From Ryuthela nishihirai (lineage: Eukaryota; Arthropoda; Arachnida; Araneae; Heptathelidae): a stretch of 64,000 nt of DNA. The stretch covers positions 49,152,251 to 49,216,250 of the forward strand of contig JAWZYU010000018.1 in the NCBI GenBank assembly GCA_038380435.1. Direction: 5' to 3'. Positions 23,170 to 32,762 of this stretch are shown piece after piece. Under the pieces are notes generated by a model, which made no database searches, was not told the DNA's origin, and saw nothing but the letters and a program-made list of their open reading frames with translations. Position 1 is the first letter of the stretch, and each line of letters opens with the position of its first letter. A program made the translations under genes and the position numbers.

Positions 23170-24176
23170 TTGTGAAAATTACTAGATTTTGACCAATTCG
23201 AATATTTGTATAACATCTCCGTGTCCAGTCTTTACCCCTATAAAAGTTATCTGGAAAATTTATTTAACTTCGGATCTGACGCCGTAAAAAGCCATTTAAC
23301 GTGTGGGCTATAACATCTGGATGCTGCAAGCAAAATGAAAAAATGTGGGGATGCTGATCTCGGTTGGAAAACAAGGAAAACGTTATCAGGTTCGCATAGC
23401 ATCGAAATAATCATATGGGTGCATGCGGATTTATTTCTTCAAGACAGGTATTTTCTGAATCACGTATACCTTTGATTGAGGATGACGAGGTCAAATAGCA
23501 GAATTCTGTCTCATGACTAGCGAAGCAAACCCTCCTTACAAAGCGAAATTTGAAAAAACCGCTTTCTATTTAAGGAAAGTCAAAGTCAGCAGTCCGATGC
23601 TACTCGCTCAGGCTCTCGGCTAAATATCCTTTAAGATGTGTTGAAATCAGATCGTTCACTCTCAGCCCTGGAATTACTTCGTGCATGAGAGATAATTTAT
23701 TCAGCTCTCAGATGCCCAAAAGAGTCACTGTAGGGATCGTCGACTCATCTGCCATGAACGGGGATTTTGCTAGAAATCCATACAACTTCAAGCATTATAA
23801 TCTAAATTATTTATCTCTGCATGCTGACACTGAGTAATTCAACTCTCAATCGCTCACCCCTGACTTTCCAAATTATCAATATATACACTCTTATCAAATG
23901 TTATTGGAATCACTAGACGTCTGGAAAGACAACAAAGGGGTGCAATTTGGACGCTCAGCTTATGCGAAAGGATGCATATTGTACAGGTTCGAACTGTCTG
24001 CAGATGGTAAACAATGTGAAGATTACTTTAATCTAGTAAAGACTGCAAATTTTAGATTGGAGATCAAATTCGGAACCCCTCTAATTGAAGCAGCGAGCGT
24101 GATTCAATATGTGGAATTCGAGAACGTTTTGGAGATAGACCAACATCGTAAAATTTTATTTGATTTCTTTGCGTGA
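23170..24176 (+). pseudogene. Polinton major capsid protein (PY, F54H12.2-like), N-terminus lost
   Basis: Capsid protein related to the C. elegans transposon-derived protein F54H12.2. Visible blocks in several frames: 'SSLYPYKSYLENLFNF' (about 23220), 'DLGWKTRKTLSGS' and 'HADLFLQDRYFLNHV' (about 23350-23465), 'NLFSSQMPKRVTVGIVDSS' then 'NPYNFKHYNLNYLSLHAD' (about 23695-23835), and an intact C-terminal run 23898-24176 ending in 'FGTPLIEAASVIQYVEFENV' and 'EIDQHRKIL'. The order agrees with the family. The usual N-terminal 100 or more residues are missing, so a deletion seems to have joined the previous gene to this one near 23168. Its TGA (24174-24176) shares one base with the protease ATG. Confidence 0.8.
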
Positions 24177-24621
24177 TGGATACCCTTCAACTATCTCACG
24201 TTCTTTGTAATGACCCCTTTACTCGTGCTTTGTTTCTAGGAGTGTTCGCTACAGATCAGCTGCCAAACATTGCGAAGAAGCCGTGTCTTTTTTTATCTTT
24301 AACACCGATGATTCGACCTCTATTGGAGAACACTGGATAGCTGTCTACATGAACAAGAGAACAGCCGAAAGTTTTGACCCCTTAGGCATGGAGCATAGCA
24401 ACGAAGAATATTATAGGAAGACAGGGATGAACCGGATATTGTACCCAACGTTACCACTACAGTCGCCAGTTTCCATCACATGCGGGGTTCACTGTCTCTA
24501 TTTCCTCTTTCTATTAACGAGAGGCGTGTCCTTGAAGCGGTTCCTGAAGGAACGTTATTCTTGTTACCTGGGATTTAATGAGCTCTTGATAACGCTCTTT
24601 AATGGCATTCTCGATTATTAG
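24176..24621 (+). pseudogene. Adenain-like cysteine protease (PRO)
   Basis: Ulp1/adenain-fold protease that would mature virion proteins. The ATG at 24176 overlaps the capsid stop by one base. The first 40 codons ('MDTLQLSHVLCNDPFTRALF') are in one frame; a single-base slip in the T-run at about 24287-24293 moves the rest (to 24621) to another. Catalytic elements are all visible in the second part: His in 'GEHWIAVYM', Asp in 'SFDPLG', the oxyanion Gln in 'LQSPVSITCG' and the nucleophile Cys in 'TCGVHCLYFL'. About 148 codons in all, near the family's short end. This is the least damaged enzyme gene of the element; one indel alone inactivates it unless it is a sequencing or assembly error. Confidence 0.85.
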
Positions 24622-25139
24622 CCAGTCTTTTCCCACTATGCAATCGCCAAGTACAATTCTTGTTAGCGGTTCTAGTCAGTGTGGGAAAACCACTTTTGAT
24701 TTGAAACTCATTCGACGTGCAGATAAAGTGTTATCTCCGAATCCCGACATAATCTGGATGATATGTTTCTTCAAGCTGCAGATGATACAAGGGTGTCTGA
24801 TCTATTCACAAAGGGGTCTCATCATCTGAATGCCACGGTCGTCCTCATCACTCAGAATTAATTTTTTCAAGGTAAATGCGCAAGGAATATCAGTCTCAAC
24901 TCGCATTATTTTGTTTTATTCAAAAACACCAGGGACGTTTCTCAGATTAGTTATTTAGCAAGACAAATGTTTCCTGGAGAGACGAAATTATTATTGGATG
25001 CATTTAAGCTAGCTACACAGAGACCTCATGGCTATTTATTGCTGGGCTGTGGAGTGAAAACACCAGATAAGCAGCGTCTTAGAAGTAGAATACTTCTTTC
25101 TGAATCTCCTGAAAATATTTTCATGAGGAATGAGGATTA
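24602..25139 (+). pseudogene. FtsK/HerA-type packaging ATPase with internal deletion
   Basis: Would pump the genome into the capsid. A Walker A loop is intact: 'ILVSGSSQCGKTTF' near 24660-24700. The N-terminal frame is open to 24829; the rest continues in another frame with 'LFTKGSHHLNATVVLITQN' (sensor-like Gln-Asn), one stop, 'NISLNSHYFVLFKNTRDVSQ' and 'LARQMFPGETKLLLDAFKLA' up to 25139. Between 'DIIWMICF' and the second frame the segment that carries Walker B in this family is absent, and the gene is about 50-60 codons short. Start chosen at ATG 24602, overlapping the protease end by 20 nt. Non-functional. Confidence 0.85.
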
Positions 25140-25429
25140 AAACGAAGGAACCGTTTTTTCGTTATCTGTTGAACGCACCCCCAAAGAAACGTTCGGCGCT
25201 GTTGAAAACCGGAAGTGACAGTGATCTACTCGCTTTGCGACAAATTTGTTTCAATTTAGTGAGAGCCAATCTACCAGTTTCTTCAAATGTACTGAAAAAA
25301 TTGGTCAAACACAAGTGCATTATACGAAAGCTAGCTGCAAAAAACATTATTGTGAAATCTAAACGTGCATGCATACGTCAGAAAGGAGCCGGTTTTTGCT
25401 TCCTCTTCTCTCAAGTTTGGTTCCCCTGA
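25130..25429 (+). CDS. Small basic Polinton protein, conserved type, unknown function
   Basis: An uninterrupted 99-codon frame, Lys/Arg-rich ('APPKKRSALLKTGSDSDLL', 'LKKLVKHKCIIRKLAAKN', 'KSKRACIRQKGAGFC'). Proteins with the pattern 'K.RR.LL......LL.a......N.l.g.vp.s....rkL.kHK..lR.La' are common in animal Polintons next to the ATPase (recalled, not searched). The basic character would suit a DNA-condensing core protein, but that is inference. It overlaps the ATPase 3' end by 10 nt. Possibly still intact, although the C-terminal 'FSQVWFP' may be a frameshifted end. Confidence 0.65.
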   Translation: MRIKTKEPFFRYLLNAPPKKRSALLKTGSDSDLLALRQICFNLVRANLPVSSNVLKKLVKHKCIIRKLAAKNIIVKSKRACIRQKGAGFCFLFSQVWFP

Positions 25430-25448
25430 CAGCTAATTTATTCCAGCG

Positions 25449-25889
25449 ATGAGTCTCTCCGTTAAAGCCGTAGAAAAGCGCCATCTAAAAGCGAAGACTG
25501 ATGATCTCGATAGCGACATGCAACGTATTTTGAAATCTCCTGGAAATTCCAATCAGAAAGCATATCTGGTCGCTTTACGAAAATATTTAAAATATTCGAA
25601 AAAAATCCGGGCGCCAGACGAAATGACAATCATTGCAGGGCTATTAGTAAAAGACATAATTGACATGACTCCTCGACACTTCAAAAGCAAGGTTCAAGAA
25701 AAAATTAAATCTTTGCCGGAAACAGTTCGATGGGATTCAAGAGGTAGGCTTTTAAATTACGGAAGATCCATACCAGACTCATATCTATCCGACCATCTCA
25801 CCGAAACAGTCAGAAAAAAATCGAAAACCCGACATCCCCGGTCACAAGGAATTTATACAGCAAAAGAATTGGGAAATTTTTTAATGTAA
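25449..25889 (+). CDS. Conserved Polinton protein of unknown function, apparently intact
   Basis: 146 codons without interruption from ATG 25449, 20 bp after the previous gene. Two parts: a charged N-terminal half with 'DLDSDMQRILKSPGNSNQKA' and 'ALRKYLKYSKKI', and a C-terminal half 'MTPRHFKSKVQEKIKSLPET' then 'VRWDSRGRLLNYGRSIPDSY'. The 'P...k.ka..ll..i.....v.WD..G.l...G..i..S.i.dl' layout recurs in Polinton and Polinton-like proteins of animals (recalled). No enzyme motif seen. It is the last plus-strand gene before the convergent polymerase. The intact frame in an otherwise ruined element may be chance or later retention. Confidence 0.7.
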   Translation: MSLSVKAVEKRHLKAKTDDLDSDMQRILKSPGNSNQKAYLVALRKYLKYSKKIRAPDEMTIIAGLLVKDIIDMTPRHFKSKVQEKIKSLPETVRWDSRGRLLNYGRSIPDSYLSDHLTETVRKKSKTRHPRSQGIYTAKELGNFLM

Positions 25890-27300
25890 ACGTCTGAAAT
25901 ATTAATTAGTCTCAGTAATAATGTATTCACCTTAATAAAAAGAATGTGTCCCCATACTAACGTGTCTAGATTCGTTTTCCTTCCGACTGTATAACACGAA
26001 TTCCAAAGCCTGACTTCCCATGCTCGTGGAATGCAGGCAGTGTATCTCCCCCATACCTGGAAGATCGAGAGCTATGGGGTCCCCAGTGTTCGGTAACCGT
26101 ATACTGCGGGAGTACAGTTCCATTGCATGTAACCTACTCGTAAGTAATATCATTAATCTTTGAAGGAGAAAAACAAAACTCATAGATCGCAGTACACGCA
26201 ATTCAGGGTTTAAAAACATTTCAGGTTTAATCAAAATAATAACCTGAATAGTCATAGCATAAGATGTCAGAGTAAAAATGACATAATTTAAAATCATACA
26301 GCAGAAAAAAATAAATAAAGCAGCGATATAGCAAAATATAAAAAACAGAGTGAGTTTACAAATAATACGAACATGACTAATTTAAAACGTAGTGCAGGAA
26401 CAATAAAGCAGTGACATAAAAATCATACTACATAAAAATAAAGCAGCGACATAGCATAAAAATCATAGTTCTGGAATAAAAAAGCAGTGATATAGCATAA
26501 TGTAAAAATAATATTGCAGAAATAATAATAAACCATAAATTACAAAATAACACTTGTGTGTCAAATTTAAATAGTAGTGCTGGAATAATAAAGCAGTGAC
26601 ATGTGACATAGCATAAAAATCATACTACATAAATAATAAAGCAACAGCATAGTATAAAAATCATACTACATAAATAATAAAGCAACGACATAACACAAAA
26701 ATTATAGTTCAGGAATAATAAAGCAGTGATATAGCATAATATAAAAATAATACTTCAGAAATAATAATAAACCATAATTTACAAAATAATACTTGTGTGT
26801 CCAATTAGAATAGAAATGCCATAATAATAAAGCAGTGACATAGCATAAAAATCATACTACATAAATAATAAAGTAGCGATATAGTATAAAAATCATGCAA
26901 CATAAATAATAATGCAACGACATAGTATAACAATCATACTACATAAATAATAAATAAAGCAGCGACATAGCATAAAAATCATAGTTCAGGAATAATATAG
27001 CAGTGATATAGCATAATGTAAAAATAATAATAAACCATAATTTACAAAATAATACTTGTGTGTCCAATTAAATAGTAGTGGCCGAATATTACCAAATCAG
27101 AATATGTCATAATTTAAAATAACCTGTGCATGTTAAAAACAATAACATACTGCAGAAAGAGTTAGAATGAGTCAAAGTGGCTAAAGTATTTAATTTAAAT
27201 AATAAAGTATTTAATAAATATTTATGTAAAATATGGTATAACAATGTACTTTTTAATGAGGTCTGGTGGTTGCTTATCTGATCTGAACGGTTAACTGGAA
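25890..27300. repeat. Intergenic AT-rich tandem repeats between convergent Polinton genes
   Basis: From about 26290 to 27085 short units ('aaataataaagcagtgacat', 'agcataaaaatcatactaca') are nested in a higher-order block of about 240-270 bp, marked by 'ttacaaaataatacttgtgt' at about 26540, 26780 and 27045. The block lies between the 3' ends of the plus-strand genes and of polymerase B. No coding signal. 25930-26290 shows nothing recognisable. Confidence 0.8.
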
Positions 27301-27301
27301 T

Positions 27302-30300
27302 TTAAGCTTTGAAACCAAAAGGGAATATGACACTTTGACCAGGTTTAAAGATCCCCTTTTTAAAATCAAAAAAGAGTCTTTTGCGGAAAGGGCAGTTAGT
27401 GAGGGTGGCCTTATGCTTATCAATTTGGTGCAAAAAAGTGCCGCTCAGAGGTAAAACAACCCACCTTATCAATTTGGACGTTGAAGGGTACGTTTAAAGT
27501 GGCTGAGAAACCTCCTAGAATTAAGTCGTGCAGAAGCTTCGTAGTGTAGTGTTCTCTGTTACGCACACTCAATTTAAATCCTTTAGCACGGGTTATAGTT
27601 TCACCATTAGAAAGTTTCAGTATGTAATTTTTAGAGGCTATGGAGATGTACCGATCTATAGTGACGTTGAGTCCATACTGATCAGTTTCTCGTTTTTAAA
27701 ATGCCCCATGAAATCAGAGGACTCTGGAATGAATGTGTTGCTGGGTGAGGTTTTAAAAATGCACAAATCCGTGTCAGCGTAGAGACCTCGCTGTTTTAAT
27801 TTAAAAAGCATGCCATATAGAGTGAGGCTTGCTTTGTCGGTGATGAATGCGGCCATGACAACGTTAGCTTTATTGTTTGTGGGGGTGAATCCTTTAGCGG
27901 GTCTGTAAGTCACTAGAATATGACCACGTGGAAGTCAGTGAGAATTTTGGAGCGATCGTTCGCTAAGTCCAATAATTTTATGGGGTTGTGGACTATTTGA
28001 GACACAGATCTAGAAAGGTCTTATGAGAGCTTCACCGATAAATTATTCAAGGCCCCCTTCGAAAGGCTTATTTTAATGATATTATATGCGACCTCCTGGG
28101 GGTTTATTTTCACCCCCTCTGCATGAAAAAAATCTTCGCAAAATATTGATTTTTCGACGTCTGTGTTGATGTTGGATGGGTAACCTGAATATTTCTGTTT
28201 GGCCTCTAAGAAAGTGTTGATGTATTTTCCAAAGAAGCCGGCGTCCTGGTTAGTGTAAGTAATATTTGCTGAATAGTGCCAAGCATCGTAAATTTTGAGA
28301 ATTTTGTAGCCTCCACAGACGGCTTTATACAATTCCAGCGACACATAAGAGGTTGTGATAGCTCTCTGTGCTTCGGTGTGAGTACATGGGTCTACATGTG
28401 CTAATATGCACAAGTGCTACACAGAGGAAACAACAGTTTGCTGCGACAACGGTAGGTTAGTACGGGGATGTAGAGGTTGGTAGGAGAAAGCACAGTGCAG
28501 TGAATAATGCCAAAATAATTTTTTGCAGGGGGGTAATCAAAATTTTCTGTTATCCTCCTGGGTGCTTAACAGGGAAAACCCCATGCTTACAAATGGCGGG
28601 ATAGAGCGAGTTTATGTCAAAATACTCATGTCACAATTTTCGACCTTCGTGTCACAAAACAAGGAGAATATGTCCGTTCTCCCACCATAGAGGAGGAGCA
28701 CCGACTAATTCTCCACACCTCTTCTGTCTGCTGATAAATGCATGCAGCGGCGGTATCTGTTTGGAGTAACCGGTAGAAATCGTGTTCCCAGCACACTCTG
28801 TACCTGTGATGAGGTAAAAGCTGTCGGATGCATCGCTCTCTATCCATGGTCTTTAAATAATTTAACCCCATGCGTTGGCCTGTTAGAGTGTAGGCAATAC
28901 TGGAACTGAAGCATTCGGGACATGAGTGAAAATAACAACCTGCAAAATCCAGGGCCTGCTTGGTTTGCCTATACAGACCATCCAAATAATGAGGACCAAC
29001 TTTGTCTCACCCTTTGCAGAGCGTGCGGTCTGGAGGGTGAGATTCTCTGTCCCTGCTATGTAGGCTATCCAGGCAAGCTCTTTCCTGCTCTGTCTGTCAC
29101 CCGAGGAATAACCATTCGAGGGGTAAACGCCAATCACACCTTCGGGCATGAATTTCTGTCTGTACACCAACAGAGAAGCCGAAGGAAGAGTAATTTTACA
29201 AAAAGGGTCTACCCCCGTCATCTCTAAAAATTCCGTATGGCAGCTCTCACAACCTTGCATTAAAGAGTGAACATCAGATTTATAGTACACAATCATTTCA
29301 GATTTAAAATCCCAGTGAGTCCCGTTCATTGTTTCGTACCACTGACGGAATTCTGAAGTTTCACCTGCGGTCATGTACTGTGGTTCGAAGTAATTGGCAT
29401 CGGGAATGGGTCCAGAATAATTCAAATTTTGTCTCGTGCAAAAAGCGTGAGGGAGGAAACCTTTTTTGACTTCGGTAATGCTGAAAGTTTTAGGAAAAGA
29501 TCGGAAAGGGGCCTGAATGAAAGAGAGAGAATCAATAAACTTGATTTTAAGGCCGGGTAAATTAAGAAGAATTTTGTTACCTTTAAAAATCAATTCCGGC
29601 CTCAGGCACTTTCGATAGAGGTAATTTGGAACGGGAATGAAATCGAATCCACAACCATTATGTGCTAGCAAAGTAACATCTCTAAATTTAGGCTTACGAT
29701 TCTGGGTGGACATCAACCAGTCCATGAAGGTGTCCGTATGTTCAAATTCTTCATATTTCCATACACCATCGCCGTCTTCATAGGTGATGATGAATAGAAA
29801 GGGGGTTAATAAACCATCATCTTCCACCATCTCTATATCAAAATAGAGACGGCTGCCGGTCACTTCACATTCTTTAGCCACTTTCACACATTCCAGTTCT
29901 TTCTGTACACACTGGTGAGGTGGCTTCGAGGTCTGTAAAATGATCTTGCAGTCGACACACCTGTGCCGCTTAGCACAGGTTCCATTAAGAAGATGGAAGG
30001 CCAGACACGGTTGGCCTTTAAAGTAACCCCAACAGAAGTTGCAGAATATGTTGGTACCTTTTTCGCTACAGTCTGTCGTCATACACGCCCGACAGGTGCC
30101 CTTGCATAAATGAGGCTTGTGATGAATAAGCTTGAGGCAGGATACGCAGAAACTCAAAGCGTGGAAGTACCCTGCCAGTTTAGTGATGACGAAAAAATGT
30201 TCTAAGTCGTGTAGCAGATAAATGAAGTTTTCTGCGTTTTTTTGCCTGCAAAGATGACTTGATAGTCATCCTGCGCTCCGAACACGATGATTCTGTATTC

Positions 30301-30507
30301 AGGGTACAGGTACGACTGAAGGGTGTGAAGTTTGGGCAGTTCGCACTTGCTCTCGAACACCCCAGCCTCACGATGCAAGGCTTTAGCCTCATCCTCCACT
30401 GTTACCATAAATTTCTCCACCGTGACCTCATTACGTGAAGTCAACGGCAGGTTGATGGGGTTCCGGAGGCATTGGGAGTGGTTGCACAGTCTGACGTGAA
30501 ATTTCAT
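27302..30507 (-). pseudogene. Protein-primed family B DNA polymerase (PolB), multiply broken
   Basis: Replicase of the Polinton. On the minus strand: N-terminal region 30507-30202, a frame slip near 30230, a Cys-rich zinc-binding-like domain ('CRACMTTDCSEKG', 'CNFCWGYF', 'HRCVDCKI'), then the 3'-5' exonuclease with Exo I 'LYFDIEMVEDDG', Exo II 'LLAHNGCGFDF' and Exo III 'YYKSDVHSL' within the long open frame 30157-28883. A shift leads to 'DGLYRQTKQALDFAGCYFHS' (28985-28626). Polymerase motif A 'YFDINSLYP' survives near 28600, just after a stop. 28413-28021 follows ('ELYKAVCGGYKILKIYDAWH'), with a damaged motif B ('ALNNLSVKLS', stop after it). 27913-27656 ends at motif C 'YADTDLCIF', where the Ser after DTD is Leu. 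The C-terminus near 27302 ('FPFGFKA') is split by a SINE tail. Confidence 0.93.
27416..27477 (+). mobile_element. 5'-truncated SINE A tail (36-37 bp) with target-site duplication
   Basis: The insert 27429-27464 ('gtgccgctcagaggtaaaac' at its centre) equals the last bases of full SINE A copies. It is flanked by perfect copies of 'cttatcaatttgg' at 27416-27428 and 27465-27477. That is the signature of target-primed insertion with extreme 5' truncation. It lies inside the polymerase gene, about 40 codons before its stop. Confidence 0.9.
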
Positions 30508-30567
30508 CCTAGAGAGATCATTGAAATTTCCCTAAAGTTGATAACCTTGTCCATGTATCATGGGTTG

Positions 30568-31165
30568 GGATGTTTTATCCGTGAACGATTCCTTTGTGCA
30601 CACAATGGCCGAAATGGATAGATTACAATAAATATGTCAGGAGATCAGAGAGTGCTCAGAGAGGGTTGGGGAAGGCAGGACTGGAAAGCTATTAGGAGAC
30701 AGATGGTAGCTTCTGTTAAAGCCATCCAGAGTGTTCTTTAACGTACATAGGATATGGCTCTCCTGTACACGGAACCAAAGCTTAATGTTCGACGAATGGC
30801 GGTCTTATCAAACCCTTTGGTGCCTCCTTTCTGAACGAGGGCATGTTGTGGGTTAGAGATTAATCTCGACGCTGGTAATCGAACCTGGTAAACTTAGTTT
30901 ACGAGCCTGGGAAACTTAGTTTACGAGCCTGGGAAACTTAGTTTACGAGCCTGGGAAACTTAGTTTACGAGCCTGGGAAACTTAGTTTACGAGCCTGGGA
31001 AACTTAGTTTACGAGCCTGGGAAACTTAGTTTACGAGCCTGGGAAACTTAGTTTACGAGCCTGGGAAACTTAGTTTACGAGCCTGGGAAACTTAGTTTAC
31101 GAGCCTGGGAAACTTAGTTTACGAGCCTGGGAAACTTAGTTTACGAGCCTGATTCAGTTCCCCGT
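30568..31165 (-). repeat. SINE family A copy with internal minisatellite
   Basis: Tail at 30568 ('gggttgggatgttttatccg', 'tgtgcacacaatggcc'), body with 'gccatccagagtgttcttta', 'ctctcctgtacacgg' and 'gagattaatctcgacgctgg', and a head where the tRNA-like B-box to A-box segment has been multiplied. It covers the expected right part of the Polinton. Confidence 0.85.
30889..31152. repeat. 22-bp minisatellite inside SINE A
   Basis: Twelve nearly identical head-to-tail units of 'gggaaacttagtttacgagc' plus 'ct'. The unit corresponds to the tRNA-like stretch between B box and A box of the SINE ('cctgggacctacagattgca' then 'agcctgg' in the copy at 54262). Near-perfect homogeneity implies recent expansion. 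Confidence 0.95.
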
Positions 31166-31559
31166 TCCCCATGTATCCTGGACAAAAGTGGGGAGTATAA
31201 CACCTTTGAACAGGTTCAGACTTCAATAAGTAGAATTCAGATGTTCGTAACTGCAGGAGAGGTGTTCGTTAATTGTATAGGGAGTCATAGTTATTTAGTT
31301 TAAAAATGTTTAAAAATCCATTTTCTGCTTTTTTCAGAAGCCGAACTTTCTGGCTTCTGAAAGTAAAATTGTTATCGACGACGGAGATGAACCTCATAGC
31401 AAACTGGAATTTGTGCAATCGATTAAGACACATGCTAATTTCTTGTGAATCACCTTCGTTCTTGGTGATTAGAAGAGACAGAGTTATACGTTGTCTTTTC
31501 TACTTATCTTCCTGTTGCTTTGGTCGTCATTTGTCGGTTTGCCGGATTGGGGATTTGTC

Positions 31560-32310
31560 AAAACAGTTGTTTCACCATATATTTCGAATGCGATCGACAA
31601 ACTTAATGATTTGTGCAACATGAAAGTTTGTAACGCGTGAAATGTTATAGGCTATAAAAAATACTCCCGATGCTTTCTTCCCCCCTAAAAAGGAGAAAAT
31701 ATGAAAACGATTGTTCTGCTTTGTCTTCGGAATGGGTGAATTGAAAGTCACGCTCTCTGCGTCAAATGAAAGCTTGTGCCAATGGGGAATGTAACAGGTT
31801 TAAAAAAAAATTCCTCCATGCTTTCTAATCGCCCCTCCCCTCTAGAAAAACTGGAAAATATATGTGAAATATTGTTCTACTATATCTTTCGAACGAGATG
31901 GCCGTAACGTATGTCAAATGATAGCTTGTGACGTGGAGGGTTTTAGGGTTATCAAAATTTACCCACCTGTTTTCTACTCTAAAAACAGAGTAAATACAAA
32001 TGTCGTTCTACTATATCTCCCGAATGCGAGGCCCAAAGTTATGAATTTCGTGTGGAAGGAGCGGACATGGGGCTAATGTCATACTTAAAATCATGGGACT
32101 AATGTCATACTTTAAATTATGTCTCCACCATTCTTCCCCCTTCCAAAAGGAAGCGGAATTTTTGGAGGAAGTGATCTGCCTTAAAGAATCATATCTCAAA
32201 TTAAAGCTTGTAACATCTATTACGTCGTGAGCTACTCACGCACTCTTTACCTCAATAAAATGGATGGAAAATCTTAATAGTCGCAAATCAAATGAAAGCT
32301 TCTAAGGACA
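31560..32310. repeat. Diverged tandem repeats of 135-160 bp
   Basis: Anchors 'ttgtttcaccatatatttcg' (31568), 'ttgttctgctttgtcttcgg' (31710), 'ttgttctactatatctttcg' (31870) and 'cgttctactatatctcccga' (32003) are each followed by 'caaatgaaagcttgtaac'-like and 'aaaaaggagaaaatatgaaa'-like sequence. Four to five copies. No gene. Confidence 0.65.
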
Positions 32311-32319
32311 ATGTTTCTA

Positions 32320-32660
32320 GTAACAAAGTAGAAAAAAATAAAATAAAAAAATTAAAAATATACCTATCCTCCTATGTTCACCCTAAAAAGTAAAAACTAA
32401 AAGTAAACTATACCAATGGTGAAATCACTCGCTGAATTGTATTTGGAGGGATAAGGAAGGATTAAAAAAAGGGATGATACGATGCCGATTTACCTACTCA
32501 ATAAAATTACTGTCTCCTTGTATTCCCCTGAATCGAATACGAATTCAGCGAGTGATTTCACCATAGGTATGCTTTACTTTTATTTTGTTTAGTTTTCAGG
32601 ATGCATATTGGAAGATAGACATTTTTTTCAATTTCTAATTTATATTTTCTACTTCTCATT
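32320..32660. repeat. Small foldback (inverted repeat) element
   Basis: 'atggtgaaatcactcgctga' at about 32414 pairs with 'tcagcgagtgatttcaccat' at about 32545. Pairing extends outward ('aagtaaactatacc'/'ggtatgctttactt', 'ctaaaaagtaaaaactaaaa'/'ttttgtttagttttcagg'), giving arms of about 100 bp with indels around a centre of about 90 bp. MITE-like; no clear target duplication. Confidence 0.65.
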
Positions 32661-32762
32661 CAAAAGTTTACTTTCCCATTACCTAGAATACTTAGAACGG
32701 GACTTATCGCAGACTTCAAAATTACCCACCACACTCTAATAATTAAATTTCAAATTCTAGCA

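Larger units (their letters stand above)
20600..30567. mobile_element. Degraded Polinton/Maverick
   Basis: Recognised from its gene set: integrase C-terminus with chromodomain, capsid proteins, adenain-like cysteine protease and FtsK/HerA-type packaging ATPase on the plus strand, and protein-primed family B DNA polymerase on the minus strand. The length (about 10 kb of coding region) is short of the usual 15-20 kb. I found no terminal inverted repeats: the left end meets a satellite-like array and the right end is buried under a SINE A copy at 30568. Nearly every gene is interrupted, so this is an old non-autonomous copy. The boundaries are estimates. Confidence 0.9.

Noticed and set aside
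25932..26297. 121-codon minus-strand frame beyond the Polinton plus-strand genes
   Set aside because: No motif, runs into the AT-rich repeat and matches no expected Polinton gene; not strong enough to call.
28922..29227. 101-codon plus-strand frame
   Set aside because: Antisense shadow of the polymerase exonuclease domain.
20580..31300. Polinton terminal inverted repeats
   Set aside because: Compared the 20580-20720 region with sequence around 30500-31300 by eye; no inverted match was found, so the ends are probably lost.
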